Assembly: GCF_004208415.1 (NCBI RefSeq)
Contig: NZ_CP035758.1
Coordinates: 5,580,001 to 5,644,000, forward strand
Reading direction: 5' to 3'
Length of the DNA stretch: 64,000 nucleotides
DNA from: Ktedonosporobacter rubrisoli
Lineage (GTDB): Bacteria > Chloroflexota > Ktedonobacteria > Ktedonobacterales > Ktedonobacteraceae
Part shown: piece by piece, positions 51,585-60,234 of the stretch
Layout: the number at the start of each line of letters is the position of its first letter
Numbering within the stretch: position 1 is the first letter of the stretch
Position numbers and translations under genes: made by a program
Notes under the pieces: generated by a model
Databases searched by the model: none
The model's input: only the letters and a program-made list of their open reading frames with translations
Told to the model about the DNA's origin: nothing

Positions 51585-52403
51585 ATGCCTTGTTTGCTCG
51601 AACCTGACAACTATCCATCCGTCCATTCCTTGTTTCAGGAAATGACCCATCATCTTGCCGTGCTGACCGTCCTGGCTGGAATAGTACCAGGAAAGGTCTA
51701 TGTCGATGATCCTGCTAACCCACAAACTGCTATCTTGATTCCAGCCAACCAGCAGCGTGTCTATGTAAGCGGTGAGCCCTCATCTCGCCTGCTTGCTGAC
51801 GTCATAGACAGGCAATTCAAAGCGTCTCTTGCGCAGAGCTATGGATTTGTGGTCTACGACGTATCAGCCCCCTGGAAACAGGCCCTTGAGCACGCGCTGA
51901 AAAAACAAGAAACCGTTCCTGGCTCTAGAGCGTATTATCGCCTGAGAGAACTATCCTCGCCCTCCAGCCAGCCTCTTCCAGAAACGCTCAGCATAGCGCG
52001 CATCGATGAGGCCATAGTAGGAGACGCGACGCTGCTGAACAGGCAACTGCTGATTGATGAGATCCATTCAGAGAGTCCTTCGCTTGAGCACTTTTTCCGC
52101 CACAATTTCGGCTTCTGTGCCCAGGATGGTCACACGCTCGTCGGCTGGTGTCTTGCCGAATATCACTACCATGATCGTTATGAACTGGGGATTGAGACTA
52201 TCGAAACCCATCGGCGCCAGGGTATTGCTACCCATCTCACAGAAGCCGTTATAAGATACGCCTTTGCCCAGGGAGCGAGGGAAATTGGTTGGGATTGTTG
52301 GACCACCAACACGCCATCTATAGCAACAGCTTTGAAGTTAGGTTTCGAGAAGGCCCTTGACTATCCCGTGTTTTACTGCCACTATCGGCCAGAGCCAACA
52401 TAA
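51585..52403 (+). CDS. GNAT-family N-acetyltransferase
   Basis: 272 residues. The C-terminal third is a GNAT fold with the acetyl-CoA loop ETHRRQGIATHLTEAVIRYA (about residues 207-226). The N-terminal part (GIVPGKVYVDDPANPQTAIL...NQQRVYVSG) matches the two-domain GNAT group that includes ZmaR-like self-resistance proteins. May acetylate an antibiotic or metabolite. GAGGAG precedes the ATG. Confidence 0.8.
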   Translation: MPCLLEPDNYPSVHSLFQEMTHHLAVLTVLAGIVPGKVYVDDPANPQTAILIPANQQRVYVSGEPSSRLLADVIDRQFKASLAQSYGFVVYDVSAPWKQALEHALKKQETVPGSRAYYRLRELSSPSSQPLPETLSIARIDEAIVGDATLLNRQLLIDEIHSESPSLEHFFRHNFGFCAQDGHTLVGWCLAEYHYHDRYELGIETIETHRRQGIATHLTEAVIRYAFAQGAREIGWDCWTTNTPSIATALKLGFEKALDYPVFYCHYRPEPT

Positions 52404-52648
52404 CTCATGAATTGAACCGATACCTGGGTCATCAATGGCAAAAGCGATCCAGGCATTTTCTGCTCGATCCAGCAGGTTTCCGCCGTGCCTCTCCTCGCAA
52501 GCCGACGACTCAGCAGGCCGCCGCGAACCGATGTTGCAACGCCTCCAAGTGAATTGCGGTCCCTTGCGCTCCATCTGTTGCGCCGGAGAGGATTGGCGAA
52601 ACCGGCGAACAGCTAGTCGCCTACGTGCGCACGTCTGGCAACTGCTTA

Positions 52649-53524
52649 TCAGTCATCAAGGACTGCGAGATGAATTTGGCGCAGACGTGCAGGATCGGTA
52701 ATCACGGTAATCGCGGTGATCTTGCCTCCTCTGATCGTGAGATCAAGGACACCGAGCAGCCGCCCGTACGGGGCCACTACGACTCCCAAGGAGCCATTCA
52801 CCAGAGCTGGTTGTGTGGCCTGGGCACCTCCCATAAACTGTTTCGCCACAGCCGCTGCGCCATGAAGCTCTTTTGGTGTACCCGCAGGAAGGGACAGTTG
52901 CTCTCGCCAGAGCACCACCTCAGGATCGAGCACGGCAAGCAGCGCGTCGAAGTTTCCTTCACGTGCAGCGGCGAGAAAGGCTTCGGCCACTTCGCGGCTG
53001 GCAGCCAGATCTGCATCCTGCCTGGGTGCTCTTCCCCGCACCCGGCGGCGTGCACGGCTGGCGAGCTGCCTGGTAGCTGTTTCTGAGCGTTCCACGATGG
53101 GAGCAATCTCGTCAAAAGGCACAGCGAAGATGTCGTGCAGGACAAAGGCCAGGCGCTCGGCGGGAGCCAGCGTATCGAGCACCACCAGCAGAGCCAGGCC
53201 TACCGAAAAGGCCTGTTCCATCTCTTGCTCCGGGTCGATCGCTCGTTCACCGCCCGTCACTATTTCAGGTACCTGGGCTTCCAGAGACTCCTCATGCCGC
53301 GCCTGACGAGCACGAAGCATATCCAGGCACACCCGCGCGACCACCCTCACCAACCATGCGCCCAGGTTCACGATGCTGCTAAAATCGGAGCCGCTGAGGC
53401 GCAGCCAGGACTCCTGCACGGCATCGTCCACCTCGTCAAGCCGGCCCAGTAGCCGATAAGCCACAGCTCGCAGGTTGGGGCGCTCAGCCTCGAAGCGTTG
53501 CGCTAACAAGGTATATTCGTCCAT
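52649..53524 (-). CDS. ECF41-type sigma factor with SnoaL-like C-terminal domain
   Basis: 291 residues. Sigma2 region: LRAVAYRLLGRLDEVDDAVQESWLRL (about residues 17-42). Sigma4 region: ERLAFVLHDIFAVPFDEIAPIVERSETATRQLASRARRRV. Residues about 195-291 form an NTF2/SnoaL-like domain, the fused regulatory domain of group ECF41, which has no separate anti-sigma factor. The region that normally reads DGGGK is altered here (REQLSLPAG), which may change ligand sensing. An ECF41-type promoter motif lies just upstream. It is divergent from a small ABM-like gene, in keeping with the usual pairing of ECF41 with one enzyme-like gene. Confidence 0.9.
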   Translation of the reverse strand: MDEYTLLAQRFEAERPNLRAVAYRLLGRLDEVDDAVQESWLRLSGSDFSSIVNLGAWLVRVVARVCLDMLRARQARHEESLEAQVPEIVTGGERAIDPEQEMEQAFSVGLALLVVLDTLAPAERLAFVLHDIFAVPFDEIAPIVERSETATRQLASRARRRVRGRAPRQDADLAASREVAEAFLAAAREGNFDALLAVLDPEVVLWREQLSLPAGTPKELHGAAAVAKQFMGGAQATQPALVNGSLGVVVAPYGRLLGVLDLTIRGGKITAITVITDPARLRQIHLAVLDD

Positions 53525-53560
53525 CGGTCACATTCCTTTGTTTTATTTCGTCGAGGTAAT

Positions 53561-53587
53561 GACGAAGGAAGCCTCACGGATGTGACA
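53561..53587 (-). promoter_or_regulatory. ECF41-type autoregulated promoter
   Basis: On the minus strand TGTCACA (53587-53581), a 16-bp spacer and CGTC (53564-53561). This is the motif pair known for ECF41 sigma factors. It lies 37 bp before the sigma gene, so the factor probably drives its own transcription. Confidence 0.75.
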
Positions 53588-53709
53588 CTTTCCGATGACC
53601 TGCTAACGGGACAACCATATCAAAATTGAGACGCACCGATGGCCAGTTGAGAGTACCGGCCATCAGATATGTGCAACAAACTATTTACACGAGAGAAAGG
53701 AATGTTCCC

Positions 53710-54009
53710 ATGAAAGTAGTGATTTCCTATACCAAAATGAAGCCCGAGCAGCATGCCGAAATCGATGCAGCGGGCAAGCGCGTGCTGGAGGCGCTTGAAC
53801 GAGAACGGCCGCAAGGTTTTCTGTATGCCGTCTGCCCGTTCCCCAACGGGGAAAACTTTGTCACGGTTGTCATCACTGACGACGGAGTAGACAATCCGCT
53901 GTTGGCCCTGCCGGAATATCAGGCATTCGCTGCGAAATTCAAAAGCTGGCTAGCTGAGCCGCCAACCGTAGAACAATTGACGGCAGACATCTCCTATCGG
54001 TCCTTCTAA
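53710..54009 (+). CDS. small ABM-like protein
   Basis: 99 residues from the ATG at 53710, behind AAAGGAATG. A ferredoxin-like dimeric alpha/beta-barrel is suggested by MKVVISYTKMKPEQHAEIDAAGKRVLEALE, FLYAVCPFPNGENFVTVVITDD and YQAFAAKFKSWLAEPP. Role unknown. Divergent from the ECF41 sigma gene, so probably its target or functional partner. Confidence 0.7.
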   Translation: MKVVISYTKMKPEQHAEIDAAGKRVLEALERERPQGFLYAVCPFPNGENFVTVVITDDGVDNPLLALPEYQAFAAKFKSWLAEPPTVEQLTADISYRSF

Positions 54010-54454
54010 AAATCAAGGAGTCGAAAGGTCTGGTGAGAGCGGTCACTCTCGCCAGGCCCCCTGATGAGCGGAAATCGATCTACACTACAAGCAAACCTGA
54101 CCATCCGCTAGTTCCCCTTGCGGGGAAACAGAGCCGCATCCCTGAGCTTTCCGTATGGTGTCGAGTTTTTAGACTTGGCGAAACGAGAGGCACAGAAGAA
54201 ATATCACAAATGGCCATGCCTTCTCCTACCCATCTCCAGCATAGATAAGAAGCCTGATCAGGCATCAGCCATCCTGACAAGATAAACAGCCATCACTCAA
54301 CCTGACGTTTTGCCTCACATTTGGGAATAGAGCAAACGTCTGCACATCCGCCAGAGCAGGCCTGGAGGAAACGAGCACCTTACCAGAATAGATGATCATG
54401 CCAGAAATCACTACACCGTACAAGGCACTCGTTAGGGGCAAACAGTAGAAAGCG
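54010..54454. other. intergenic region
   Basis: About 445 bp between the ABM-like gene and repeat locus C. No supported gene. Confidence 0.35.
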
Positions 54455-54531
54455 AGGAGCACCAAACGAAGGCTTTGGGCGTAAACAAGGGGAGAACGCA
54501 AGAAGTGACTAGCATCCTCTCTACGCCTCCC
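54455..54531. repeat. dispersed repeat, locus C
   Basis: 77 bp matching 50443-50519 at roughly four in five positions (shared blocks GCGTAAAC, AAGAAGTGACT and CTCTCTACGCCTCCC). This copy lacks the GTTAC part. Confidence 0.7.
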
Positions 54532-54618
54532 CAGGTCTTCTGGCGCCAGAAGCCCTTGACGACGTTCAGGCCGTCAGAGCCCTGAGATAACAGCAATTAC
54601 CCAGGGGTATTCTGTTCC

Positions 54619-54687
54619 TTAGCGGGAGCGGGGGAACCAGCTCCGAGGGAACCAACTCCGGGGGAACCAGCTTGTTGGATTCGTCAT
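54619..54687 (-). CDS. possible 22-residue SWFPR-repeat peptide
   Basis: The minus strand from an ATG at 54687 reads MTNPT, then three perfect SWFPR units, then SR and a stop. AGAAAGGAAACACCC upstream gives a good ribosome-binding site. The DNA repeat unit is 15 bp with synonymous differences between units (CCC/CCT, AGC/AGT), which argues for selection on the protein or for old duplication. The frame stays open upstream to a TTG at 54804, so a longer product is possible. No known family. Could be a signalling or membrane-active peptide. Confidence 0.4.
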   Translation of the reverse strand: MTNPTSWFPRSWFPRSWFPRSR

Positions 54688-54957
54688 GGGTGTTTCCTTT
54701 CTAGCATGTTCTTCTGGAAGATCACCATTTGTGACCTTCACAAAGCAAGAGGGTCGACCAGGCCGATTTGGGACAGCTTTTCCCCCGAATTTGACCAATT
54801 CCAAACATCTTTATAGAAATTGCCCGACACTCGAAGCGTGAGTATACTGGCTCAAGGGCTGCTCGGGCGAGAAAATTTTGCCATGACGATATTCATCGGT
54901 AGATAGGATGTCGATGAACATCGTCCTTTGCAGGGTTTTACAGCTTTGCTTCTAATA

Positions 54958-55314
54958 TCAGTTCTCTAGATCATATGCTGTAGGGTGTCGTGGCTGATAG
55001 AGCGGCAGATCAGAGCCGCTTGGTAGTTTGATCGAGGCAATCAAGCCCCAGCGTCGATCGCTAATCGGCTGAGAGATCGTAACGCCCTGAGCAGCTAGCT
55101 TTGTCAGTGTCTTCTCGATGTCATCGCATATCAAGTAGAATTCATAATGACCTACCCCATCTGTAGGATGCACAGCGATCTCAGTTGGAGGAAGCTTAAA
55201 GATCAGCCAACCACTTCCGGCGTCGACGCCAGCAAATCCGAACACATCGCGGATGAAAGCTCGGTCAGCCTCCGCATCTGCGCTGTAGAGGATAATATGT
55301 GCTCCGTTAAGCAT
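54958..55314 (-). CDS. VOC (glyoxalase-like) family protein
   Basis: 118 residues. The N-terminal HIILYSADAEADRAFIRDVFGF and C-terminal WGLIASIKLPSGSDLPLYQP are the paired half-domains of a VOC protein, with HYEFYLICDDIEKTLTKLAAQGV between. No obvious full metal site, so it may be a binding protein. AAAGGAGAAGT precedes the ATG at 55314. Confidence 0.85.
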   Translation of the reverse strand: MLNGAHIILYSADAEADRAFIRDVFGFAGVDAGSGWLIFKLPPTEIAVHPTDGVGHYEFYLICDDIEKTLTKLAAQGVTISQPISDRRWGLIASIKLPSGSDLPLYQPRHPTAYDLEN

Positions 55315-55414
55315 ACTTCTCCTTTCTTGCTTGCTTCATCAGCATTTGCGTTTCCTCGTCGCTTTGTTCTTCTTTAGAAAGAAACTCGGCTAGTCATGCA
55401 TTTACACAGCTCCT

Positions 55415-55981
55415 TCAGCGGCCTTCGCCAGCAATACCCACCCAATCAGAAGGTTCGGCAGTAGTATGCTCACCCAGAAATAGATTCAGCTGGGAGGCAT
55501 GTTCTTGCACATGACGCATACTATACAACTGTAGCTCTAAATAGCTCACCGGCTTTCCCACGAAGCTACTGAAATCAATCTGCTGGCGTGCTCTCTCGTC
55601 CGATAACTCCGCAAGCGTTGTCCGGCACTTCTCGTGTAGTTGTCGTAGATAAGTATGGAGCTGATCCTTGCTATAAGGCTGGTGGGGAAATTCACTTGCG
55701 GGGTCCAACTCATTCAGGGTAAAGGGAGCTGGAGGAGCGAAGCCTTCGCTTGAGCCAGTCAGATATAAATCTAGCCAGAAGAGACAGTGGTAGGTAACGC
55801 ACCAGAATGCAGAAGTTTTATCGGGCTGTGAGCGATCTACGGGATCGGGCCACAGATGCCCATCCCAATGCGTAGCAGGGCAGGCGAGCAGAGCATTTTC
55901 GAGCATCTCGATAGCCGCGCCAAATTGCTCCCACAGGGCGGTTCTCCACAAGGAATCCAGAGGTAAACTTTCAGATGTCAT
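55415..55981 (-). CDS. DinB-superfamily protein
   Basis: 188 residues, four-helix bundle. Metal-binding histidines of the DinB/YfiT fold are visible in VTYHCLFWLDLYL (about residue 70) and MRHVQEHASQLNLFLG (HxxxH near residues 158-162). Relatives are thiol-dependent transferases or detoxification enzymes. Stands alone on the minus strand. Confidence 0.8.
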   Translation of the reverse strand: MTSESLPLDSLWRTALWEQFGAAIEMLENALLACPATHWDGHLWPDPVDRSQPDKTSAFWCVTYHCLFWLDLYLTGSSEGFAPPAPFTLNELDPASEFPHQPYSKDQLHTYLRQLHEKCRTTLAELSDERARQQIDFSSFVGKPVSYLELQLYSMRHVQEHASQLNLFLGEHTTAEPSDWVGIAGEGR

Positions 55982-56181
55982 ACTGATCCTCTTTCACATA
56001 TTTCTCTACTTTTTACACCACGCTCATTGAAAATACACTAGCGCGCTGGCTGGCGGCAGAGAGCCATACCGCCAGCGCAACGCACAGTACCTTCTCATTT
56101 CTTCTTTCCCTGGAGAGCTAAAGCGGAACCCATCTTTTTTACTCAACCTTCAGGTCATACAAACATTGCCAAGCAAACAGG

Positions 56182-56925
56182 CTAGAGCGTGCTCAAAATC
56201 TCTGCCCCCTGTTGGGACACAATCACGGTATGCTCAAACTGCGCAGCCCAGCCGCCATCTCGCGTACGTACGCTCCATCCATCGGCGTCAACTCTCATCC
56301 GTGCAGATTTCTCGACAAGGGTCGGCTCAATAGTAATCACCAAACCTTCAGGCATCACGGGACCAGTTCCGGCGCGTCCAACATTTGGGACATCCGGCCG
56401 CTCATGCATAACGTGACCCAGGCCATGCCCGATGTATTCACGAACCACGTCATAACCGTGTGACCAGGCCACCTTCTGAATCGCATAGCCGATATCGCCA
56501 ATCCGCTTTCCCGGTCGCGCCGCCTGAATACCCGCCATCATGGCCTCGCGCGCTATCTCAATGAGGCGCTGATGTTTGGGGTTGATCTTCCCAATAGCCA
56601 CGGTAATCGTCGAATCGCCGGCATACCCATCTAAAAGCATGCCAGCATCAATGCTCAGCACATCTCCTATCTTCAACTTCTGCTTACCCGGTACTCCATG
56701 CACGGCAACATCATTCACCGAAGTATTAATGCAGCCAGGGAAACCTTCTTCCGTAGCAAAAACAGGCGTTGCTCCTAGCTGAGCAATGTAGTCCATAGCA
56801 TAATCGTTGAGATCGCCCGTCGTCACTCCTGGCCGTGCCAGCTTGGCGAGATCCTGCAAGAGCTTCGCCGTTGCACGATTCGCTCTTCGTAATCCTTCTC
56901 TCTCCTCTTCTGTAGTAGCAACCAA
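56182..56925 (-). CDS. map: methionine aminopeptidase, type I
   Basis: 247 residues using a TTG start at 56925, which has AAAGGAG 9 bp upstream; the frame is open further 5' but lacks a better start. Dinuclear metal ligands are present: Asp in LSIDAGM, Asp in YAGDSTIT, His in GHGLGHVMHE, Glu in TIEPT and Glu in QFEHTV. It removes the initiator Met from new proteins. It is separate from ribosomal protein operons, so this may be one of several copies in the genome. Confidence 0.93.
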   Translation of the reverse strand: MVATTEEEREGLRRANRATAKLLQDLAKLARPGVTTGDLNDYAMDYIAQLGATPVFATEEGFPGCINTSVNDVAVHGVPGKQKLKIGDVLSIDAGMLLDGYAGDSTITVAIGKINPKHQRLIEIAREAMMAGIQAARPGKRIGDIGYAIQKVAWSHGYDVVREYIGHGLGHVMHERPDVPNVGRAGTGPVMPEGLVITIEPTLVEKSARMRVDADGWSVRTRDGGWAAQFEHTVIVSQQGAEILSTL

Positions 56926-57017
56926 GTTATTTATCTCCTTTACATAGATTTTCAAACATCCAGAAGAAATCAATTCTTGTAGTATACCATCAGGGTTCTG
57001 CTTGGCGAATGGAGATC

Positions 57018-57680
57018 CTAGACTCCTGTCCACACAAAAAACAAGCCCGAGACCCCCACAAGCACCACGAAGGCACAAAGCATAGCTGCACCAATCTTAC
57101 CGAAAGGGCCAGCTCTTTTAAACCAGGCAAGCGATCCAATGACGATTATTTGCATGACTAAAGACGCCACAAAAGTGCCTAAACAATCACCAAGCAAGCG
57201 GTCGATTGTGTAGCTGGGATGGCCGAGCACAGCCGTATTTCCTCCGAGGTTCGCGGGATTATACCAACATGGGTAGCTCTGGCCTACTTCATACCTATCA
57301 AGAATGACCTGGGCATTAAATTCTGCATCATAGAGCGTTTCATCCTGCATCATGGGATGAGGACCATTAGGTTCGTCAGTGATCTCTTCCTGATGCCCAT
57401 CTTTTGTATGCAAGATATAGGTAAACTCAGGAGTATAGTGGCTTCTATCCTTATAGATATTCGAGCTTTCAATTGTGCACATCCCCTGTTGATAGGTCTG
57501 GTACACGAAGAGCGAATGGAGGTTTATCAGGCTGAGCAGGCAGGAAGTGAGAAGTATCGCGCCCCCTCCTATCCAAAGCTTCCAACGCAGACGACGCTGT
57601 TCTGCTGAAAGCACATTCCTGCCGGAGCTCATGTTTCTTTGCAGCTTGTAATGCCTGAAGCTTTCTTTCTTTTTTCTCAT
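57018..57680 (-). CDS. DUF3592-like membrane protein
   Basis: 220 residues. One N-terminal transmembrane helix (LWIGGGAILLTSCLLSLINL), an extracytoplasmic beta-rich part (PEFTYILHTKDGHQEEI...GQSYPCWYNPANLGGNTAVL) and two C-terminal helices. The CWYNPANP-like block is the mark of DUF3592. Function unknown. Start at 57680 chosen because of AGGATAACTGGAAAG upstream. It sits about 90 bp upstream of the methionine aminopeptidase gene on the same strand. Confidence 0.65.
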   Translation of the reverse strand: MRKKKESFRHYKLQRNMSSGRNVLSAEQRRLRWKLWIGGGAILLTSCLLSLINLHSLFVYQTYQQGMCTIESSNIYKDRSHYTPEFTYILHTKDGHQEEITDEPNGPHPMMQDETLYDAEFNAQVILDRYEVGQSYPCWYNPANLGGNTAVLGHPSYTIDRLLGDCLGTFVASLVMQIIVIGSLAWFKRAGPFGKIGAAMLCAFVVLVGVSGLFFVWTGV

Positions 57681-57867
57681 CTTTCCAGTTATCCTAATCA
57701 CAGGTAAGATTCAGGGCCAGTAGTACAGCTTATCCAGTCAGCTGAGATAAGCCTGAGCAACCCGACTCAGCGATATAGGGCATTTGCCCCACGCCATCTC
57801 TACACATCAAATATATCATTTAAGCATCATCGTTCATACTGTGAAGTCAAAGCGTAGGAGAGCTGTT

Positions 57868-58368
57868 ATGCTTGTGTTTCCAAGCTTTCCCAGAATTTCC
57901 CGACGTTGGAGCGTACCCATGCTCAGCGCGTTAACCGCGCTAAGCATCTATGCTGGCGTCTTCATTATCGATTTTTGCATTCAATTCGTGCTTCACTGGG
58001 GTAATCCCTTTGAAAACGGGGAAGTCGTAAATTCTATAGCTGGGGCGCTGGCTATCGGCCTGCTCAATATGCTCTTGTGGTGGCTATTCACGCTCGTGCC
58101 CGGCCCAACAACGCTGCTGCGGGCGACCCTGGCCGGGGCACTTTGTGGCCTCGCCGCGCCATCCTTACTTGCCATCGTCAATTTTTTCTTTAGCTGGCTG
58201 GTGCGCGGCTACTTCCTGAACTATCAAGGTCGGCCATCTACGAACTGGGCAGAGGCCTCCTGGCCGCTTGGCTCGGTACCCATCATCTCTATCATATTCT
58301 TCGTCTGGCTCACCTTGCCAATTTGCATTCTGCTCGATCGCAGGATGGCGAAACAGCTGGCTCCATAG
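57868..58368 (+). CDS. hypothetical membrane protein
   Basis: 166 residues with four predicted transmembrane helices (ALTALSIYAGVFIIDF, IAGALAIGLLNMLLWWLF, LAAPSLLAIVNFFFSWLV, SIIFFVWLTLPICIL). No recognised family. AGGAGAGCTGTT precedes the ATG at 57868. Divergent from the DUF3592-like gene. Confidence 0.6.
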   Translation: MLVFPSFPRISRRWSVPMLSALTALSIYAGVFIIDFCIQFVLHWGNPFENGEVVNSIAGALAIGLLNMLLWWLFTLVPGPTTLLRATLAGALCGLAAPSLLAIVNFFFSWLVRGYFLNYQGRPSTNWAEASWPLGSVPIISIIFFVWLTLPICILLDRRMAKQLAP

Positions 58369-58465
58369 CCTGGCCCGCCATACATAGGGTTGCTATTTTG
58401 CAGCCCTTCCCAGGCCCACAACGCCGCCGTTGAGAACCGCTTTGCCAGCAACAAGCTTTTCTTTA

Positions 58466-58954
58466 TTACTCTTGATTCTGCAAATGATTTTTTATTAGCC
58501 CACGGAGTTCCCGATAGATACCCCACCAGATATCTTCTCGCTCATGTTCAGGCCTGAAAGCAATAGGTCTACCATTTGTAGGCATAGGTTGGAATCGCTC
58601 TATAGGCAGATCAGCCCAACCACAATGGCGCAGAATAATTGGGCAAATAAGCATCTCTCTCACTACCCTCTTTACGCTTCTCTCGATCGCCGCCTGCATT
58701 TCCGCGCCAGAACAATAGCCAGAAGCAATCAGGCTGGGGCTTAGAAGTACCAGGTAAAGCTGGCTCTCCAGAAGGCGTGGATCAACCACTTGTGACCAAT
58801 CATTTCCCGGTTGAACCTGACGCTCTATCCACTGCGAAATGAGTCCGACCTGTTGCAAACTGGCAAGGTGCGGCTCGAATTCCTGCTTGAGCACCTTGTC
58901 CTGCTGGGCATAACTCAAATAGAGGGTAACTGGCTTTTTTATTTCCATCGACAT
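58466..58954 (-). CDS. TIR-domain protein
   Basis: 162 residues, essentially one TIR domain. The opening KKPVTLYLSYAQQDKVLKQEFEPHL (TIR box 1, S-Y-A-x-x-D), LYLVLLSPSLIASGYC (box 2-like) and an acidic residue in SGAEMQAAIE at the place of the NADase Glu are visible. Bacterial TIR proteins often cleave NAD or make cyclic ADP-ribose signals and take part in phage defence, but they also act as scaffolds. No Thoeris or CBASS partner gene is adjacent. AAAGGAATACGAAGT precedes the ATG. Confidence 0.78.
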   Translation of the reverse strand: MSMEIKKPVTLYLSYAQQDKVLKQEFEPHLASLQQVGLISQWIERQVQPGNDWSQVVDPRLLESQLYLVLLSPSLIASGYCSGAEMQAAIERSVKRVVREMLICPIILRHCGWADLPIERFQPMPTNGRPIAFRPEHEREDIWWGIYRELRGLIKNHLQNQE

Positions 58955-59093
58955 ACTTCGTATTCCTTTCTAGAAGATATCGTGCCAATTGCATTTTATT
59001 CTCTAAATTATACCACTCTTTAGCGGTACACGCCAACTACCCTTAATACTCTAGTTAGTAAAGATGACTGGAGCGAGCCTGGTGATTTTCAGG

Positions 59094-59568
59094 CAACCCT
59101 CAGCAGTTTTCAAAATATGGGGCAACCCTCAGCAACCCTCCGCAGAAATTTGCTTTCTTGCAATATGGTCTGAGATGGCTTCTAGAGCCGCTTTATATGC
59201 TAATAGCAAGGTGCAGATACATTAAGCGATCTCGATCTTGCTGAGGGTTGCTGAGGGTTCTAGCCGTCATCGCGAAAATGATTTTGCCAGAGATAGAAGT
59301 TTATCTCTTTATTAGTAAACCATGCGATTATGGATGGTTTTAACCCTCAGCAACCCTCAGCAAACTTCTTGAAGGCAAAGCTAAAGCAAAACCGAACTGC
59401 GAATTTGCCTGCCCTTTTTGGTAGCAATTTATCACAACCCTATAAAGCGCAAAACGGCCTCACAGGCCACTTTAGGACCTGCTGGCAATATTGTTAACCA
59501 GCCCTGACAGCCAGCTTTGCGCATCGGAATAGATGAGTAGACACATTTCACTTTTGCGGAGGGTTGCC
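59094..59568. repeat. cluster of CAACCCTCAG-type 10/11-bp repeats
   Basis: Units of AACCCTCAGC occur at 59094-59105, twice in 59123-59144, twice in reverse at 59238-59259, twice in 59342-59363 and once in reverse at 59555-59568. So there are at least eight units in five groups, on both strands, in a gene-free 600 bp. They could be binding sites, or iteron-like. No gene reads through. Confidence 0.7.
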
Positions 59569-59646
59569 AAAAATCGCCTCTTTCCTCTAAGCACAATCCG
59601 CCGGGAAAGAGGCAAGCCTTATAATAGATATGGCAAGAGACACGCC

Positions 59647-60048
59647 TTATTCAATAGTGCGCCTGGCGACGGGAAGAACCTTGCCCGTCAGATCCCAGGT
59701 GATAATGCGCTTAGGGGTCAAACGGATTATCTCCGGGCTAAACCAGGAATAAATCTCCTTTCCCCCTTCTGGAAAGACTTCCGCCTTCCCGCGAATCTCG
59801 ATTCCGCGCCCTTCTCCTGTCGGAAGGGCATCATCCACCACAAAGGAGACAAGACCATTGCCCGCTACATTACGATACTTCTGGCTCTGACTGTGGTTTG
59901 GCCCTCCGATATCGATCGTATCAAGTTCTGGATTGTAGCGAAAACCTACTGGCTTGTTCTCTGGCTCGCCGCGTTGATTGACGGTAGCTAGCCTTCCCAG
60001 GTGTTGGGACTTGAGATATGCTAGTTCTGCCTCGGTAAACTTACTCAT
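59647..60048 (-). CDS. PPOX-class (F420/FMN-type) oxidoreductase
   Basis: 133 residues from the ATG at 60048 behind AAAAAGGAG. The split-barrel start FTEAELAYLKSQHLGRLATVNQRGEPENKPVGF and ITWDL...GKVLPVARRTIE match the PPOX-class F420-dependent family. The physiological substrate is unknown. Follows the repeat cluster on the other strand. Confidence 0.8.
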   Translation of the reverse strand: MSKFTEAELAYLKSQHLGRLATVNQRGEPENKPVGFRYNPELDTIDIGGPNHSQSQKYRNVAGNGLVSFVVDDALPTGEGRGIEIRGKAEVFPEGGKEIYSWFSPEIIRLTPKRIITWDLTGKVLPVARRTIE

Positions 60049-60234
60049 CGTACTCCTTTTTATCCATGAAGAGCAGATATCGCATAGATTTTTTGCGTAA
60101 ACGCTACGCAAGCTGCAATTCTGCAGGTATAACGATAACATCTTGCTATTTGGAAGCGCATCGTCATCCCGGTCAGAAATTATCTGTACAAAAGGACAGG
60201 CTAGCATAGAGAAAGGCAATTTTGTCTATTATCG

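Noticed and set aside
56926..57078. Longer N-terminus for methionine aminopeptidase
   Set aside because: It would overlap the upstream membrane-protein gene; a TTG with a well-spaced AAAGGAG fits the family length.
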